Positions 5,235 through 6,575 of a stretch of 6,575 nt of DNA are shown one piece after another. The DNA is taken from the NCBI GenBank assembly GCA_003601695.1, contig PIYH01000092.1, positions 1 to 6,575 of the forward strand, read 5' to 3'. Each line of letters starts with the position of its first letter. The first letter of the stretch is position 1. The position numbers and the translations under genes were made by a program. Source of the stretch: Candidatus Bathyarchaeota archaeon. GTDB lineage: Archaea; Thermoproteota; Bathyarchaeia; Bathyarchaeales; DTEX01. Under the pieces are notes generated by a model. That model was not told the DNA's origin, made no database searches, and was given only the letters and a program-made list of their open reading frames with translations.

Positions 5235-6452
5235 TTAGCAGATGGGTATCTTTCCGTAAGCAAGCTTTATGCAAAACTCATTTATCTCTTCAAGTCTATA
5301 GTCTACTATTCTTTCAGTCTCTTTTCTGACTTTATCGAACATTACGGAATTATCAGGTATTATTTGAACAGCTACCGCGGCAGGCTGATCTATCGATTGA
5401 CCTATCTTACTTAACATCCACACATAAACTTCCCGTATCCCGGGAACGTTTTTGTATATATCATTAGCAATCTCATGTGTCAGCAGATTGTATATTTTCC
5501 CGACGTGACTAACTGGATTCTTGCCTGCTGCTGCCTCTGAGCATTGAGGCCGATTTAGAGAAATAACGCCATTCACACGATTTCCTCTGCCAACTTGTCC
5601 TGAATCAGCCCCATCTGCACTTGTTCCAAGAACTGTTAAGTAAATGCCATTTAAGCTTCTTCCCGGAGTGTCTAACGCATTTAGTTCTATTCCGATTTTC
5701 TTGAAATCGCTTTCTTTCTCAATAAACCTTTTTATATCCTCAAAAATCTCAGCTTTCTTTTCAAAGTATTCCTTCTCGTCATTAATGAAACGGTCTATGA
5801 ACGCCATTGAAATTATTAGATTGAGCTCATCATCCTTTCTGAAGCCCATTACCTTTACATCTTCGCCTGTCTCAGGAAATCTATCCTTAAATCTCTTTGA
5901 ATTCAAGTATTTTTCCGTGGCTAAAACTATATTTTCAGTTTTAGTCATGGGCGCCCATCCTACAGCTGCGGAAGTATCATTTGCTTCCAGAATTTTTCCC
6001 CCTCTTCTAAAAATGTCAGTGAGCGCTGAGGATCCTGGTTGGATCTCAATTTGATACTTTACATGAACGTCAGGATCTACAAATCTGAGGTTTTTTCTAA
6101 ACCAATCCTTAGCTGTCTGGATCGCTATCTCGCCTACTGGGATGCTTATTCCGTTAGCTTCGAAGGTTGCTCTATCCCCAAAAATGAGCTTCATTGGCTT
6201 CTCAACTATCCCTCCGCCGAATCTTATCTTCACTTTACCAGCAGCAAGGAGTGATTTATCAATATTATGATGAAGAATCGTTCCGAATTCTTCGATATAT
6301 GCTTGGCTTAGTTTAACTGAAACTTCATTCATTATAGAATCGCATATAGTATCTGGGTGGCCTAGCCCTTTTCTTTCAACAACTTCGATTCGCTGTTCTT
6401 CTAGAGGTGTTTGCTTAATCTCCGTAACTATTATATTCCTCAAATTATCCAC
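5235..6452 (-). CDS. mat: S-adenosylmethionine synthetase, archaeal type (methionine adenosyltransferase)
   Basis: The enzyme makes S-adenosylmethionine from ATP and methionine in the cytosol. The 405-residue product has the length and motifs of the archaeal MAT family, which differs strongly from bacterial MetK. Near the N-terminus are RNIIVTEI and the ATP-binding ERKGLGHPDTICD (26-38). Then come QPGSSALTDIF (138-148), ANDTSAAVGWAPMTKTE (157-173), LDTPGRSLNGIYLTVLGTSA (260-279), DSGQVGRGNRVNG (283-295) and AAAGKNPVSHVGKIYN (307-322). All are intact. The chosen start is a GTG at 6452; a TTG at 6443, which would give a product starting MRNIIVTEI like many relatives, is equally possible because GGTGG lies 4 nt ahead of it. 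It converges on the isomerase-like gene with a 92-bp gap. Assignment is very secure; only the start is open. Confidence 0.97.
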   Translation of the reverse strand: MDNLRNIIVTEIKQTPLEEQRIEVVERKGLGHPDTICDSIMNEVSVKLSQAYIEEFGTILHHNIDKSLLAAGKVKIRFGGGIVEKPMKLIFGDRATFEANGISIPVGEIAIQTAKDWFRKNLRFVDPDVHVKYQIEIQPGSSALTDIFRRGGKILEANDTSAAVGWAPMTKTENIVLATEKYLNSKRFKDRFPETGEDVKVMGFRKDDELNLIISMAFIDRFINDEKEYFEKKAEIFEDIKRFIEKESDFKKIGIELNALDTPGRSLNGIYLTVLGTSADGADSGQVGRGNRVNGVISLNRPQCSEAAAGKNPVSHVGKIYNLLTHEIANDIYKNVPGIREVYVWMLSKIGQSIDQPAAVAVQIIPDNSVMFDKVRKETERIVDYRLEEINEFCIKLAYGKIPIC

Positions 6453-6476
6453 CAGATTAGCTTTTTATGTATTCTC

Positions 6477-6539
6477 GGAGAATAATATATAATTTACGCA
6501 ATAAACTATTGAAGAATAATATATTTTTTTGCATAAACT
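6477..6539. repeat. Imperfect ~34-bp direct repeat upstream of mat
   Basis: AGAATAATATAT occurs at 6479-6490 and again at 6513-6524. Each copy is followed 6-7 nt later by GCAATAAACT (6498-6507) and GCATAAACT (6531-6539). On the minus strand both copies present a TATA-like ATATATTATTCT, so they could be tandem promoters or paired binding sites. The AT-rich composition weakens the case. Confidence 0.4.
6484..6494 (-). promoter_or_regulatory. TATA-like box of the methionine adenosyltransferase gene
   Basis: Minus-strand AATTATATATT is centred about 37 nt before the GTG at 6452. Transcription about 26 nt downstream would start near 6463, leaving a short leader of about 10-20 nt depending on which start codon is used. 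Confidence 0.45.
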
Positions 6540-6575
6540 GACGCGTCATGAACAAAAATATATTTTACACTTCCC

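Noticed and set aside
5644..6254. Two plus-strand open frames (136 and 71 codons) opposite mat
   Set aside because: Antisense shadows of conserved MAT motifs; low-complexity S/F/L-rich products.
6548..6575. ATG at 6548 opening a frame to the window edge, with a TATA-like box about 30 nt upstream
   Set aside because: Only nine codons are visible and there is no recognisable content; it might be a leaderless gene divergent from mat, but it cannot be supported from this window.

Overview
This window looks like a moderately AT-rich archaeal chromosome segment. It carries the archaeal/eukaryal-type translation factor aIF5B, an archaeal-type S-adenosylmethionine synthetase, the DUF211 family and FtsZ. 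Start codons are frequently GTG or TTG, Shine-Dalgarno sites are of the GGAGG type, and TATA-like boxes lie about 25-30 nt ahead of several genes. FtsZ argues against the classic Cdv-dividing hyperthermophilic Crenarchaeota. A Bathyarchaeia-like, euryarchaeal or similar lineage is possible, but I cannot place it more precisely.

Layout from left to right: (1) the 3' three quarters of the aIF5B gene (+), cut by the window edge; (2) converging on it, a minus-strand pair, DUF211 then a VIT1/CCC1-like membrane protein, separated by 31 bp and probably one operon; (3) a second minus-strand group, ftsZ followed by a small zinc-ribbon protein that appears to have an N-terminal membrane helix; (4) a 257-bp divergent promoter region; (5) on the plus strand, a small ribbon-helix-helix regulator and then a sugar phosphate isomerase/epimerase-like TIM barrel with a very strong Shine-Dalgarno site; (6) converging from the right, the methionine adenosyltransferase gene (-), with a TATA-rich upstream region that contains an imperfect ~34-bp direct repeat.

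Most of the content is ordinary core metabolism and housekeeping. The most notable signal is at the 3' end of ftsZ. The open frame stops at 2908, in the middle of the conserved C-terminal domain. The expected last conserved strand (GMIKVTVVLAGIESPF) is present directly downstream in another frame, and a plausible disordered tail continues through two more frames to a stop at 2761. Each step fits one missing base. The zinc-ribbon gene just beyond has a related problem: its membrane helix is open upstream of the first canonical start, but no ATG/GTG/TTG begins it. This cluster is either consensus error or genuine decay, and it matters for anyone using these two protein models.

Two functional pairings may be worth following: DUF211 with the VIT-like transporter (possible metal-linked module), and FtsZ with the membrane-anchored zinc ribbon (possible division-associated partner). 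Both are inferences from gene neighbourhood only. I see no CRISPR array, insertion sequence, tRNA or rRNA.
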